The notes below the pieces were generated by a model, which searched no databases, had not been told where the DNA came from, and saw only the letters and a program-made list of their open reading frames with translations. Positions 25,928 to 34,519 of a stretch of 64,000 nt of DNA are shown piece by piece. This stretch comes from Ruminococcus_C callidus (lineage in GTDB: Bacteria; Bacillota; Clostridia; Oscillospirales; Ruminococcaceae), in the NCBI RefSeq assembly GCF_049562855.1, contig NZ_CP186925.1, positions 2,356,001-2,420,000 of the forward strand. The letters are read 5' to 3'. The translations under genes and the position numbers were made by a program. The number at the start of each line of letters is the position of its first letter. Position 1 is the stretch's first letter.

Positions 25928-26760
25928 TATGGGAACTGAGGCATGAACATAAGATAGGGCTGCTCATTGAGATTGCTGATATTCCCCGCAGTACCTACTA
26001 CTATTACAGTAAGCAATTTGATCATCCAAAGCCGGATCGATATGCTGAAATCAAAACTGAAATACGCCGCATTTACGATGAAAGCAAAGGTCGTTATGGA
26101 TATCGGAGAATCACCAAAGAATTGAAGAAGAAGTTTGTTGTCAATCACAAGACAGTACAGAAACTGATGCGTAAAATGGGTATATTTTGCCGTGTTCGTA
26201 TGCACAAGTACAACTCATACAAGGGTGATGTCGGCAGAATCGCACCGAATCTTTTGGAACGGGATTTCAAAGCAGATAAGCCAAATCAGAAGTGGGTAAC
26301 TGACGTTACTGAATTTGCGTTGTTTGGAATTAAGCTGTATCTGTCACCCATCATTGATTTATATAATGGCGAAGTGATCTCATACAATTTAAGCCGTCAT
26401 CCGAATTTGAACCAGGTAACAGATATGCTTGAGAAAGCGTTTTCAAAAATACCGGACAATACAAATCTGATTCTTCATTCCGATCAAGGATGGCAGTATC
26501 AGCATAAGCACTATCAAAAAATGCTGAAAGAGAAAGGCGTCAAACAGAGCATGTCCCGAAAGGGGAATTGTCTTGACAATGCCTGTGCCGAGAACTTTTT
26601 CAGTTTGCTGAAAACGGAGCTTCTCTATTTGCAGGAATTTCATTCTGTCGAGCATTTCATTGAAGAGCTTCATGAATACATAGAATGGTACAACAACAAA
26701 CGCATCAAGCTTAAGCTTAATGGTCTATCTCCTATAGATTTCAGACAGGAAGCTGCATAG
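25924..26760 (+). CDS. IS150-group transposase OrfB (DDE integrase subunit)
   Basis: 278 residues with the rve-type DDE core: VTDVTEF, LHSDQGWQYQH and CAENFFSLLKTE, preceded by the HTH_21 segment YDESKGRYGYRRI. The visible start is a GTG overlapping the orfA stop, so it is most likely made as an OrfAB fusion. It appears intact, so the element could be active. Confidence 0.93.
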   Translation: MIWELRHEHKIGLLIEIADIPRSTYYYYSKQFDHPKPDRYAEIKTEIRRIYDESKGRYGYRRITKELKKKFVVNHKTVQKLMRKMGIFCRVRMHKYNSYKGDVGRIAPNLLERDFKADKPNQKWVTDVTEFALFGIKLYLSPIIDLYNGEVISYNLSRHPNLNQVTDMLEKAFSKIPDNTNLILHSDQGWQYQHKHYQKMLKEKGVKQSMSRKGNCLDNACAENFFSLLKTELLYLQEFHSVEHFIEELHEYIEWYNNKRIKLKLNGLSPIDFRQEAA

Positions 26761-26869
26761 CAAAAGCGACCAAGATTCCTCTTAGTCGCTTTGCATAGAT
26801 TTTCTTTTGAATCTTTGTCTAACTTTTTGGGGTCAGTTCAATGTGTTGTCCTGCTCCACTTTTCTTTTT

Positions 26870-27062
26870 TGATGTTTTGGGGTCAAATTGGGGTCAAAAT
26901 CGGTTTTTCTGTAAAAATGCAACAAAAACCGAGCCAAAAACTCACCTCACAATATTTGACAAATGCTCTAGAATAGAGCATAATAAAAAAGAACATTCAG
27001 GCAAATCAACAGCTAAACTTGCACCTCCAGCTGTTTCACTTGCTTGAATGTTCTTTTCCATT
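26870..27062. other. Element end region with stacked hairpins
   Basis: Between the split terminator and the tRNA fragment there is no gene. It holds direct repeats TTTTGGGGTCAAA/ATTGGGGTCAAAA near 26875-26900, a perfect hairpin ATGCTCTA/TAGAGCAT at 26963-26981, and a long stem AAAAGAACATTCAGGCAA (26987-27004) against TTGCTTGAATGTTCTTTT (27040-27057) that ends in T/A runs on both sides, a likely bidirectional terminator. The repeats next to the tRNA fragment may be integrase arm sites. Confidence 0.5.
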
Positions 27063-27108
27063 TGGTTGCGGGAGCCAGATTTGAACTGACGACCTTCGGG
27101 TTATGAGC
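27063..27108 (-). other. 3' fragment of tRNA-fMet, probable attachment-site core
   Basis: Minus-strand reading starts GCTCATAACCCGAAGG (anticodon loop CAU), continues through a complete T-arm with TTCAAAT loop, and ends CCCGCAACCA. The D-arm, the 5' acceptor strand and the 5' side of the anticodon stem are absent, so it is not a functional tRNA. It marks the crossover core left by integration at an initiator tRNA gene. Its 3' end faces the integrase side. Confidence 0.85.
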
Positions 27109-27399
27109 AACTCTAACGCAAGTGAAAAATCCCATGCAACACAATCATTTTTCGATTTCACATGCTTCTTTTGCCGACGAGATGACGACGCAGATGTCGA
27201 CTTAAGCAGTGCAATGACAAAATGAGGCACACACTTTCCGCTGTTCCTTGAAAAGTGTTTCTACAAACACGGGAAATATTTTTGAATGAACAGCTTTTGC
27301 TATCTAATAACAGCCAGTGAGAAAAGTGATGTGTCTTTGCACAATGCTTTTAAAATATGCCCTATCAATCCCCCACATTCAAAAAAGCCGCAAATCCAG
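27109..27399. other. Non-coding junction after the tRNA fragment
   Basis: No supported gene. Around 27176 a tract TGACGACGCAGATGTCG resembles the interior of the MITEs (14 of 17), and at 27317 the motif GTGAGAAAAGTGA recurs. Confidence 0.35.
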
Positions 27400-27428
27400 T
27401 TGCTTTTTCCGCAAGAACATGGTATAAT
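27400..27428 (+). promoter_or_regulatory. Promoter of the AAA-ATPase pseudogene
   Basis: TTGCTT at 27400-27405, 17-base spacer, TATAAT at 27423-27428. Confidence 0.6.
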
Positions 27429-27479
27429 AACAATAACAAGAACCCCGGTAAAATTGCAGAAACAAGCAGAGGTGAGAAC

Positions 27480-28396
27480 ATGAAACACAAGCCCTTGCCA
27501 ATTGGCGTAGAGGATTTCAAGCGGCTGGTGGACAACGGGTACTACTTTGTCGATAAAACACTGATGATAAAGGAACTCCTGGAAAACAAGGAAACCGTCA
27601 ATCTTTTCACCAGACCAAGAAGATTCGGCAAAACACTCAACATGAGTATGCTGCAGCGATTCTTTGAGGCAACTGAGAAAAGCAATGCCTATCTTTTTGA
27701 CAGCTTAAAAATCGCAGCATATCCGGAGTATATGGCGTATCAGGGAAAGTATCCGGTAATCAGCGTTTCGCTGAAAAGCATGAAACAAGCCAGCTACACA
27801 AATGCTTTTTATATGTATAAAAACTTGATTGCAAAGGAATATGAGAAGCATAAAATCATTTTAGAATCCAATAAGATTTTAGATTCAGAAAAAGAAGTAT
27901 TCCAAAACATTATGGAGCAAAGAGCAGACCAAAATGTTTACCTGAATTCTATCCGAACCTTATCCGACATTCTGGCAAAATACTATAAAAAAACGTCATC
28001 ATTCTCATTGACGAGTACGATGTACCATTAGAAAACGCCTACCATGAGGGCTTTTACGATGACATGACGAACCTGATTCGCAGCTGCTTTGAGTCTGCCT
28101 TAAAAACCAACCCCTCGCTGGAATTTGCAGTTCTGACAGGCTGTCTGCGGGTATCCAGAGAGAGCATTTTCACAGGCTTGAACAACCTGAAAACTTACTC
28201 CATCACGAAAAACAAGTTCTCCCAGTATTTCGGATTTACCCAGGAAGAAATGCAAGAAATTTTGCAAAACTTCTCCCTGGAACAGTATGCCGGAACAATC
28301 GCAAAATGGTATGACGGCTATCGGTTCGAACTGACGGAGATCTATAACCCGTGGAGTGTTCTCAATTGCATTGACTCCTACCTGCAAAACGACATG
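27480..28396 (+). pseudogene. AAA-ATPase-like / PD-(D/E)XK family protein, frameshifted and truncated
   Basis: Starts at an ATG with AGGTGAG upstream. The reading FKRLVDNGYYFVDKTLMIKE and FTRPRRFGKTLNMSML (P-loop variant RPRRFGKT) is characteristic of the AAA-ATPase_like proteins that usually carry a C-terminal PD-(D/E)XK nuclease domain. A run of seven As at 27987-27993 is one base short: adding one A restores the Walker B region VIILIDEYDVPLENA and joins both halves. The gene then stops matching at about 28396, where a sigma factor fragment in the opposite orientation begins, so the nuclease domain is lost. Function of the family is unproven; both lesions make this copy dead. Confidence 0.85.
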
Positions 28397-28729
28397 GTTG
28401 CCGATCTCGCCATCTGCCAGCTCCAACACACAATGCAGGATCAAAATGCCTTGCCCCTGTTCCGGCAGACTGGCAAAGGCAGCGGCCACCAGTTCGTCCC
28501 GGATATGCAGGGTGTAGCCATAGACCGTGAATAGGATGCTGTCGCTTGGGTATTCGTCTACCGTGCAGAGCTTGTCCAATTCTTGCTGCGATAAGGCGAT
28601 GAACTCGATTTCTCGGTTCCGCTGGCGGCCCAAATCTCGCAGGTGGGTTCTGGCCTCATTGCGGAGAACGGTTTTGCAGAAAGCGTCAAACCGGCAGCGT
28701 TCTCCATAACCATCAGGAGTGTACTTCAT
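28396..28729 (-). pseudogene. Sigma-70-like factor of a conjugative transposon, C-terminus missing
   Basis: About 110 codons from the ATG at 28729 (GGGGTGAGAAG upstream): MKYTPDGYGERCRFDAFCK, VLRNEARTHLRDLGRQRNRE, then ILILHCVLELADGEIG. This is the small sigma factor family found beside excisionase and integrase genes in Tn916-like and other integrative elements. The final helix-turn-helix (normally about 30 more residues) is replaced by the antisense of the AAA-ATPase gene. Confidence 0.75.
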
Positions 28730-29027
28730 CTTCTCACCCCCGATCTGCGGGAGAATGAGAAGCCGGGGCCGGTTGCGTCGCCCCCTGTGTCTATGTTGCT
28801 GCGGCAGCTTCGGCCCACACCGAAAAACCGCAGGAAACGACAAAATTCGCCCGGCAGGTCGTAGACCCACCGGGCGAAAATTAAATTGATATGAAGTTTC
28901 CTTACATAGTATAGTTCATATTGTTGGCCGGAGCTGCCCCCTGTTAGGTACAGGCTTTTTTTAATAAGCTATGCTTTTGAAAAACAGGATATATCAGCAT
29001 GGCGGCTCCCTCCGTGGGCCGTCGATC
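28730..29027. other. Remnant non-coding DNA of a conjugative element
   Basis: No gene. It is the GC-richer leader of the sigma factor fragment, ending in the target sequence CGTCGATC of the IS66 insertion. Confidence 0.4.
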
Positions 29028-29117
29028 GTAACCGCCAACCACACCCTAACGTTGATTCGGCACTAAAAAAGCGATAAAATAGTTCCAAAGGGATTTACCC
29101 CGAAAGGAGCTGAGAAT

Positions 29118-29522
29118 ATGCCAACGATCAGAGAAGTAAAAACCGAGCTTCGTCACAGGGAGTGGGCAGAGCAGATACAGGAATGCCAGAGCAGCGGTAT
29201 GACCGTAACTGCTTGGTGCAAGGAAAAAGGTATCAGCCAGCACACATACTACTCACGCCTGAATGTGGTGAGAAAAGAACTGCTGAAACGAGCTGGATTG
29301 CCTTTGCAGCAGATCGTACCGCTGAGTGTTTCTCAAAGCGTCACCTGCACGACAGCTGCGGTGCAGACACAATGTGTTGCGGACAGCGCTGAACCTGGGA
29401 AACCTGAACCGGCTGTCCCACAAAAGATGATCGTCCGTAAAGACGGGATCGAGGTCGAAATGCCAGCAGATATATCCGAGAGGCTTCTGCTTACGCTGCT
29501 GAGAGGTCTGAAAGAATGCTGA
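29118..29522 (+). CDS. tnpA: IS66 accessory protein TnpA
   Basis: 134 residues. HREWAEQIQECQSSGMTVTAW followed by CKEKGISQHTYYSRLNVVRK (split motif) is the helix-turn-helix typical of IS66 TnpA proteins. Start ATG with AAAGGAGC upstream. Required with TnpB for IS66 transposition, exact role unknown. Its 3' end overlaps tnpB by seven bases. Confidence 0.9.
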   Translation: MPTIREVKTELRHREWAEQIQECQSSGMTVTAWCKEKGISQHTYYSRLNVVRKELLKRAGLPLQQIVPLSVSQSVTCTTAAVQTQCVADSAEPGKPEPAVPQKMIVRKDGIEVEMPADISERLLLTLLRGLKEC

Positions 29523-29875
29523 AAGACTTAACTGCTGACAATATCTACATCGTCTGCGGACATACGGATATGCGGAAGTCCATTGACGGACTTGCGGCAC
29601 TTGTACAGCAGCAGTTTCAGCTCGACCTGTTCACAACAAACAGTGCGTTTCTGTTCTGTGGTCGTCGCAGAGATCGTATGAAGGTGCTTCTATGGGAAGA
29701 TGACGGCTTTCTGCTGCTGTATAAACGTCTTGAAGACGGGAAATTTTCCTGGCCGTGCAATGAACAGGAGGTCAGGAATATTACCCGTGAACAATTCATC
29801 TGGCTCACGCAGGGACTGTCGATCGACCAGCCAAAGGCAATCAAAAAAGTAGCCGGCGGTGTGGATATATGCTGA
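29516..29875 (+). CDS. tnpB: IS66 accessory protein TnpB
   Basis: 119 residues. Family motifs GHTDMRKSIDGLAALVQQQF, FLFCGRRRDRMKVLLWEDDG and the Trp-rich FSWPCNEQEV are all present, and the length matches the TnpB (Orf2) family. It is translationally coupled to tnpA. Confidence 0.93.
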   Translation: MLKDLTADNIYIVCGHTDMRKSIDGLAALVQQQFQLDLFTTNSAFLFCGRRRDRMKVLLWEDDGFLLLYKRLEDGKFSWPCNEQEVRNITREQFIWLTQGLSIDQPKAIKKVAGGVDIC

Positions 29876-30019
29876 CTTTTCCACGATGAAAATATACAGT
29901 AATGTGGACAATATTTCTATGCTTCAATGGCACTCTTTTTCTTGAAAGATCGGGCAAATCATGGTATAATCAGAGTATCATGAACCGTCTGGAATTTCAG
30001 GGAAGGGAGTGCTTTTGCT

Positions 30020-31656
30020 ATGACATACGAAGAACTGAAAGCAGCATATGAAGCCGCTGTGCAGAAGTGTTCCGAACTTGAAAAAGAAAATGATGAGCTG
30101 AAAAAATCGAACGAAGATCAAGCTCTTCACATCGAGCATCTGGAAGAGCAGATACTCAAACGGAACAAGATGCTCTTCGGACAGAAAAGCGAGAAATCGA
30201 AATTCATCTGCAACGGACAAATGGATCTGGGTGGTAATGTGTTCAACGAAGCGGAAGAATTGTCAAATCTTTCTGCCGCTGAGCCTACCGAGGATTCCAT
30301 CACAAAAAAATCGAAGAAAACCGGAAAGCATCGGGGAAGAAATGAACTGCGTGGTGATCTTGAAACGAAAGAGATCGTGCATACGCTCCCCGAAGATCAG
30401 AGAAAATGTGCGGTCTGCGGCAGTAAGCTCGTGCCGTTTTCAAAAGAATACATCACCACACGGCTCTGCATTATCCCTGCGAAGATCTTTAAGATCACAT
30501 ACTTTCGTGAGGTCTACAAATGTGAACACTGCGATAAGTACGGAGATAAGGCGAATATTGTGAAGGCTCCGAATCTGACTCCTGCGCCTGTCATTCCGAG
30601 AGGTCTGCCGGAAGCAGAGCTGATCGCATATATCGCTGAGGCGAAATATCTGCTTGGCGAACCGCTTTACCGTATGGAACAGCACTTCAAGATGCAGGGC
30701 ATCTACCTGAACCGCACATCGCTTGCAAACTGGATCATCAAAGCTTCAGAATGGCTGAAGTCTGTTGTAGCACACTTCTGGAAATACGCCTATCTTGAGC
30801 CTGTTCTGAATGCCGATGAAACCACGCTGCGTGTCCTGAAAATACAGGGAAGCCTGTGAAAAAGCTGGGACAGATGTGGGTGGTCTGCACAGGAGCGTCA
30901 GCAAAGCTTCTGATCGCGATCTATACCTATCGGGACAGCCGTTCAAAGGTGACTGCGGAGGAACTTCTCGGCAGTTATGACGGTATTGTGCAGACCGATG
31001 GGTTTCAGTCCTATGGTTCGGGAGAATATCTGCACGCAGGCTGCTGGTCGCACGCTCGCCGCAAGTTTGTGGACAGCATACCTGAAAATGATAAAAACAG
31101 CAAAGCGGCAAAAGCTGTCGAGATCATCGACAGAGCATTTGCCTTGGAGCGTGAAGCAAGAAAAGCAAACGTCCCGCCGGAAAAGATATTGGAGATGCGG
31201 CAGAAAGAGGTAAGACCGATCATAGAAGAATTCTACAACTTCATCGGAACGCTCAGACCGAGTAAAGGTTCACACCTTGGCGCGGCGGTCACCTATGCCC
31301 TGAATCAGAAAGACAAGCTTCTTCTGTTTTTAGATCATCCCGAAGTGGAAATGACAAATAATCTTGCAGAACGCACCGTTAAGCCTTTTGTGATCGACCG
31401 TAAGAATTTTCTCTTTTCTGCGACGGATAAGGGTGCAGATGCGAGCGCTCTCTTCATGAGCGTGATCGAAACAGCCAAGCGAAACGGACTGAATGTGTTT
31501 GGTTATCTCTCGTATCTGATGCTGGATCTTCCTTCATGGGGCAAAACGCCCTCAGACGAACAGCTTGACAGCATCATGCCGTGGAGTGCTACTCTGCCTG
31601 AAACCTGCCACAGAACATATCATCAGATCGTTGAAAACGAGGCTGTTGTTGAGTAA
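30020..31656 (+). pseudogene. tnpC: IS66 transposase TnpC, one frameshift
   Basis: The first frame (30020-30859) has the N-terminal coiled coil CSELEKENDELKKSNEDQ, the zinc-finger region (CAVCGSKL, CEHCDKYG) and ends inside the catalytic core just after LNADETTLRVLK. The rest (30856-31656) continues in another frame from KLGQMWVVCTGA through CWSHARRKFVDSI and NNLAERTVKPFVIDRKNF. Adding one A in the run CTGAAAATACAGG near 30840 would restore LKENTGKPVKKLGQMW. So the transposase is split and probably inactive unless rescued by slippage. Confidence 0.9.
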
Positions 31657-31725
31657 CAGCTTCTCATCCACAGTAATTCACAGTAACTCACTGCAATTTA
31701 TTGTGATGAACCGAATACGGGATTT

Positions 31726-31758
31726 GAGCCGAGGTTGATCTCGGCTCATTTTGTTTTT
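31726..31758 (+). terminator. Terminator at the IS66 right end
   Basis: Stem GAGCCGAG/CTCGGCTC with a 6-base loop, followed by ATTTTGTTTTTTGG. Confidence 0.7.
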
Positions 31759-31787
31759 TGGTGGGGCTGGGTTTGGTTGGCGGTTAC

Positions 31788-31915
31788 CGTCGATCCTGCG
31801 TCGGGCAAAGAAAAGCGGCGGCCTTGATTTATCAAAGCCGCCGTTGGATATATGGGCGTGTCAAAGTGCTACTGTACGACGGCTTTTTTTCTTTGCCGTC
31901 GTCCGGCAGAAATAA
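31788..31915. other. GC-rich hairpins 3' of the ABC permease gene
   Basis: Two hairpins: CGGCGGC/GCCGCCG around 31816-31844 and ACGACGGC/GCCGTCGT around a T-rich loop at 31875-31902. The second may end the convergent minus-strand ABC operon. No gene. Confidence 0.4.
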
Positions 31916-32608
31916 TCAATATAGATCTGGTACTTTCTTTTTGAAGATAAACAAAGCAGCCACAAGAGTAACAATAGCGACTAAAAGAATTTGCAATATG
32001 GACTCCTGATAGGTTGCATTTTTACTGATAATAACTTGCCGAAACACAATGACAATCAGAGAAGTAACGATTGTTGTAGGAACAGATTTTCGGATCATGC
32101 CAATGATGAACGGCCATAGCGATAGCACCGTGCATACAATCACAGTAGTTATTGCCATTGGTATCCATGTCTGAAGCATTGAGGGTTGGAATGTTCCCTC
32201 CAACATATCAAAAAATCTATCCACAAACACAATATAACCGCTACAACAGACATATCCAATCGCCATTGAAATTGCTGTATAAATCATAATGATAGTCAAT
32301 TTGCTGGCAATCAATTTTGCTCGGTTCAAAGGATAGGAAAACATAATCGTAATTGTTCGCTGATTATATTCTCTGATAACCAACCTTGCAGTTAAAACCG
32401 ACGAGTACACAAGAAAAATAAATGACATCAGCAGTCCAATAACAAGGTATGTGCTTTCAAAAGTGTCTTTGGTCTGTTCCGGGTCTGTCGTGCTATCCCA
32501 TAAAGATATTGTGATGAAAAGTATGCTGAACAGGATTGCGGCAATCATAAAGATAACATTTCGTGCAATTCCAAATTTTTTTAACTCCAATTTAATCAGG
32601 TGCGCCAT
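31916..32608 (-). CDS. ABC-2 type permease of an exporter
   Basis: 230 residues with six hydrophobic segments. Start at the ATG at 32608 with AGAGGGGGGAA upstream. Begins MAHLIKLELKKFGIARNV, a common start for lantibiotic/bacitracin-type ABC-2 permeases, and has the cytoplasmic stretch REYNQRTITIMFSYPLNR that contacts the ATPase. It starts one base after the stop of the ATPase gene, forming a two-gene exporter probably for peptide antibiotics or envelope-active compounds. Confidence 0.88.
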   Translation of the reverse strand: MAHLIKLELKKFGIARNVIFMIAAILFSILFITISLWDSTTDPEQTKDTFESTYLVIGLLMSFIFLVYSSVLTARLVIREYNQRTITIMFSYPLNRAKLIASKLTIIMIYTAISMAIGYVCCSGYIVFVDRFFDMLEGTFQPSMLQTWIPMAITTVIVCTVLSLWPFIIGMIRKSVPTTIVTSLIVIVFRQVIISKNATYQESILQILLVAIVTLVAALFIFKKKVPDLY

Positions 32609-32609
32609 C

Positions 32610-33521
32610 TTATTTTCCCCCCTCTGTAAGCTGGAAAAAGAAATCTTCCAGTGTGTCTTGTTTACGGCCGATGCTCTCCAAACCAACACCATTCTCAATG
32701 AGGGCTTTTGACAGGGATTTGCCTGAAACATCAGAATCATAAATACGGATAAATTCTTTATCCAACACACTAAAATTCTTTATCCCCATGCCTTCGAGTA
32801 ATGCGGCAGCACTGGTTACATCGTCAACCTGCAAGCTGATATAATCCGTTTGATGCTTGTGAATTTCTTCGATAGGCAATTCTGTTAGGAGTTTTCCATC
32901 TCGAATAATCCCAATCGTATCAGCAAGAAGATCCACTTCGGACAGAATGTGGCTGGAAATAAAAATTGTTGTTCCATCTTCCCGGTTTAACCGCTGAAAG
33001 AGGTTTCGCATTTCACGAATACCCTCGGGGTCTAACGCATTGATTGGTTCGTCTAAAATCAAAAACTCTGGTCTTGCCAGAATAGCCCTTGCAATAGCAA
33101 GTCGTTGTTTCATGCCTAATGAGTAATGACGGACTTGTTTTCCCTCGACATTCTGCAAGTCCACCAAATGCAAAACCTCGTCAATCCGTTCCTTGTTGGG
33201 GAATCCCATGTACTCACAATGCAGCTCTAAGTTTTGCCGAGCTGTCATTTTATCGTAAAAGTATGGGTTTTCAATGATAGAGCCAACCTTTTTGAAGATT
33301 TCGTAGCTGTGATCGGTAACTTTTTCGCCTAAAAGCTGAACCTCTCCGGCGTCTGGCTGGATAAGATTCAAAATCATTTTCATAACCGTGCTTTTTCCTG
33401 CACCGTTTGGGCCGACAAAGCCATAGATTGCCCCTTTAGGTATGTGGATATTTACATCGTCTACAACGACATTTCCCTTGTAAGCCTTTCGCAAGCCTAC
33501 GGTTTCCATAATATAATCCAT
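32610..33521 (-). CDS. ABC transporter ATP-binding protein, BcrA/lantibiotic-immunity type
   Basis: 303 residues. Walker A GPNGAGKST near residue 38, signature YSLGMKQRLAIARA, Walker B FLILDEPINALDPEGIRE, H-loop ISSHILSEV. The C-terminal extension after about 210 is typical of BcrA-like ATPases. Start ATG has ATAGGAGGC upstream. Together with the permease downstream it should export or expel antimicrobial peptides. The neighbouring two-component system on the same strand is its likely controller. Confidence 0.92.
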   Translation of the reverse strand: MDYIMETVGLRKAYKGNVVVDDVNIHIPKGAIYGFVGPNGAGKSTVMKMILNLIQPDAGEVQLLGEKVTDHSYEIFKKVGSIIENPYFYDKMTARQNLELHCEYMGFPNKERIDEVLHLVDLQNVEGKQVRHYSLGMKQRLAIARAILARPEFLILDEPINALDPEGIREMRNLFQRLNREDGTTIFISSHILSEVDLLADTIGIIRDGKLLTELPIEEIHKHQTDYISLQVDDVTSAAALLEGMGIKNFSVLDKEFIRIYDSDVSGKSLSKALIENGVGLESIGRKQDTLEDFFFQLTEGGK

Positions 33522-33598
33522 TTTGTGTGCCTCCTATATGGCTACTACTATTATACAAAATGGACTTCGCTTTTCTCTGCCGCAAATCTAACAATTTT

Positions 33599-34519
33599 CT
33601 AACTTTTCAAGATGATAGAGAAAGTGGTTTGCTCATTTTGTACGCTATGAACTTCTAATTCTGCCCCAATTTGTTCAGCAAGACGCTTTGAAATTGCAAG
33701 GCCCAAACCGCTGCCGGAAGATTTTCGGGTTGTTGTATAATTCCTTGCGAAAATCTGTTTTTGCTGCTGTGGTGACATTCCGTTTCCGTGATCTTCTATT
33801 TCAATTATGCTATTTCCGTTTGATGTGGTGAGCCTTAGAGAAAGATACTTGCCATCACCACCATGTCGGATCGCATTGTCTATCAGATTTTTCAAAATGC
33901 GCTGTAATGCCTCATTATCTGTGTAGGCAAAAATCGGTGTATCTGGTATCTGAATATCGACTTCAAATTGTTTCTGTTCAAGCAGATCATAATAGTCCAA
34001 AATGGTGTCTTGGCAAAGTCTTGAAACATTTTCCTTTTTCAGTTTAATGGGAAGATCGCCAGAAGCTATTTTGGACATTGTAAAATAGTCATTGATTGTC
34101 GAGATTAAATCATCAGCCTTTCGGTCTATTTTAGCGGCCATAGCATGAACATTTTCAGGCATAGAGGGGTCGTTTGTTATATTGGAAAGCATTTCGCTAT
34201 TTCCTTTTAGGACAGTGAGCGGGGTACGGATGTCGTGAGAGATATTTGTTAGATCCTGCGCCATTGCCTGTTTGCTCTGCTCAAACTCTGATTTTTTTGT
34301 ATAAAAATCTTGAAGTAAGGTATTAAGCACTGCACCTAATTTTTTGATACTATCATTATCCGTGGGTATAAGCACAAAGCCATTTTCAGAAGTAATTGAA
34401 AGAGAAGCAAGTCTGTCGGTGATATAGTTGATCTCTCGTTCTAACTCTTTGTGCTGTATCTGTTGACAAATTAGGATAAGCAACAGAACAAATGAAAGAA
34501 TTGCAAACAGAAGCCACAT
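33599..34519 (-). CDS. Sensor histidine kinase of the ABC locus
   Basis: 306 residues. One N-terminal membrane helix (residues 1-20), little extracellular sequence, then H-box SHDIRTPLTVLKGNSEM with the phospho-His near residue 97, N-box NLIDNAIRHGG, and G-boxes DHGNGMSPQQ and GSGLGLAISKRLAEQIG. The lack of a sensory loop suggests sensing inside the membrane or through the ABC transporter, as in Bce-type systems. It starts directly at the stop of the response regulator gene. Confidence 0.93.
   Translation of the reverse strand: MWLLFAILSFVLLLILICQQIQHKELEREINYITDRLASLSITSENGFVLIPTDNDSIKKLGAVLNTLLQDFYTKKSEFEQSKQAMAQDLTNISHDIRTPLTVLKGNSEMLSNITNDPSMPENVHAMAAKIDRKADDLISTINDYFTMSKIASGDLPIKLKKENVSRLCQDTILDYYDLLEQKQFEVDIQIPDTPIFAYTDNEALQRILKNLIDNAIRHGGDGKYLSLRLTTSNGNSIIEIEDHGNGMSPQQQKQIFARNYTTTRKSSGSGLGLAISKRLAEQIGAELEVHSVQNEQTTFSIILKS

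Larger units (their letters stand above)
25503..26840 (+). mobile_element. IS3-family (IS150 group) insertion sequence, complete (1338 bp)
   Basis: Imperfect 25-base inverted ends (TGAAATGCTCCCC...GTTAGACA and TGAACTGACCCC...GTTAGACA, 17 of 25 match) flanked by ATG on both sides (25500-25502 and 26841-26843), a 3-base duplication as usual for IS3 elements. Contains overlapping orfA and orfB. Confidence 0.87.
25491..26870 (+). terminator. Integrase terminator split by an insertion sequence
   Basis: Left arm TGGAGCAGGA at 25491-25500 and right arm TCCTGCTCCA at 26849-26858, followed by CTTTTCTTTTTT. Removing the IS between 25503 and 26840 and one ATG copy restores a 10-base perfect stem with a 7-base loop right after the integrase stop. 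Confidence 0.8.
29028..31787 (+). mobile_element. IS66-family insertion sequence (2760 bp) with 8-bp target duplication
   Basis: Terminal inverted repeats GTAACCGCCAACCACACCC at 29028 and, from the other strand at 31787, GTAACCGCCAACCAAACCC (one mismatch in 19). The element is flanked by CGTCGATC on both sides (29020-29027 and 31788-31795), the 8-base duplication expected for IS66. It has the usual three genes tnpA, tnpB, tnpC; tnpC is frameshifted. Confidence 0.93.

Noticed and set aside
27063..27108. A functional tRNA-Met gene
   Set aside because: The 5' half, D-arm and one side of the anticodon stem are missing.
28100..28870. Minus-strand 256-codon frame covering the sigma factor and more
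   Set aside because: Only the part from 28729 to about 28396 is sigma-like; the rest is the antisense of the AAA-ATPase fragment and upstream non-coding sequence read in frame by chance.
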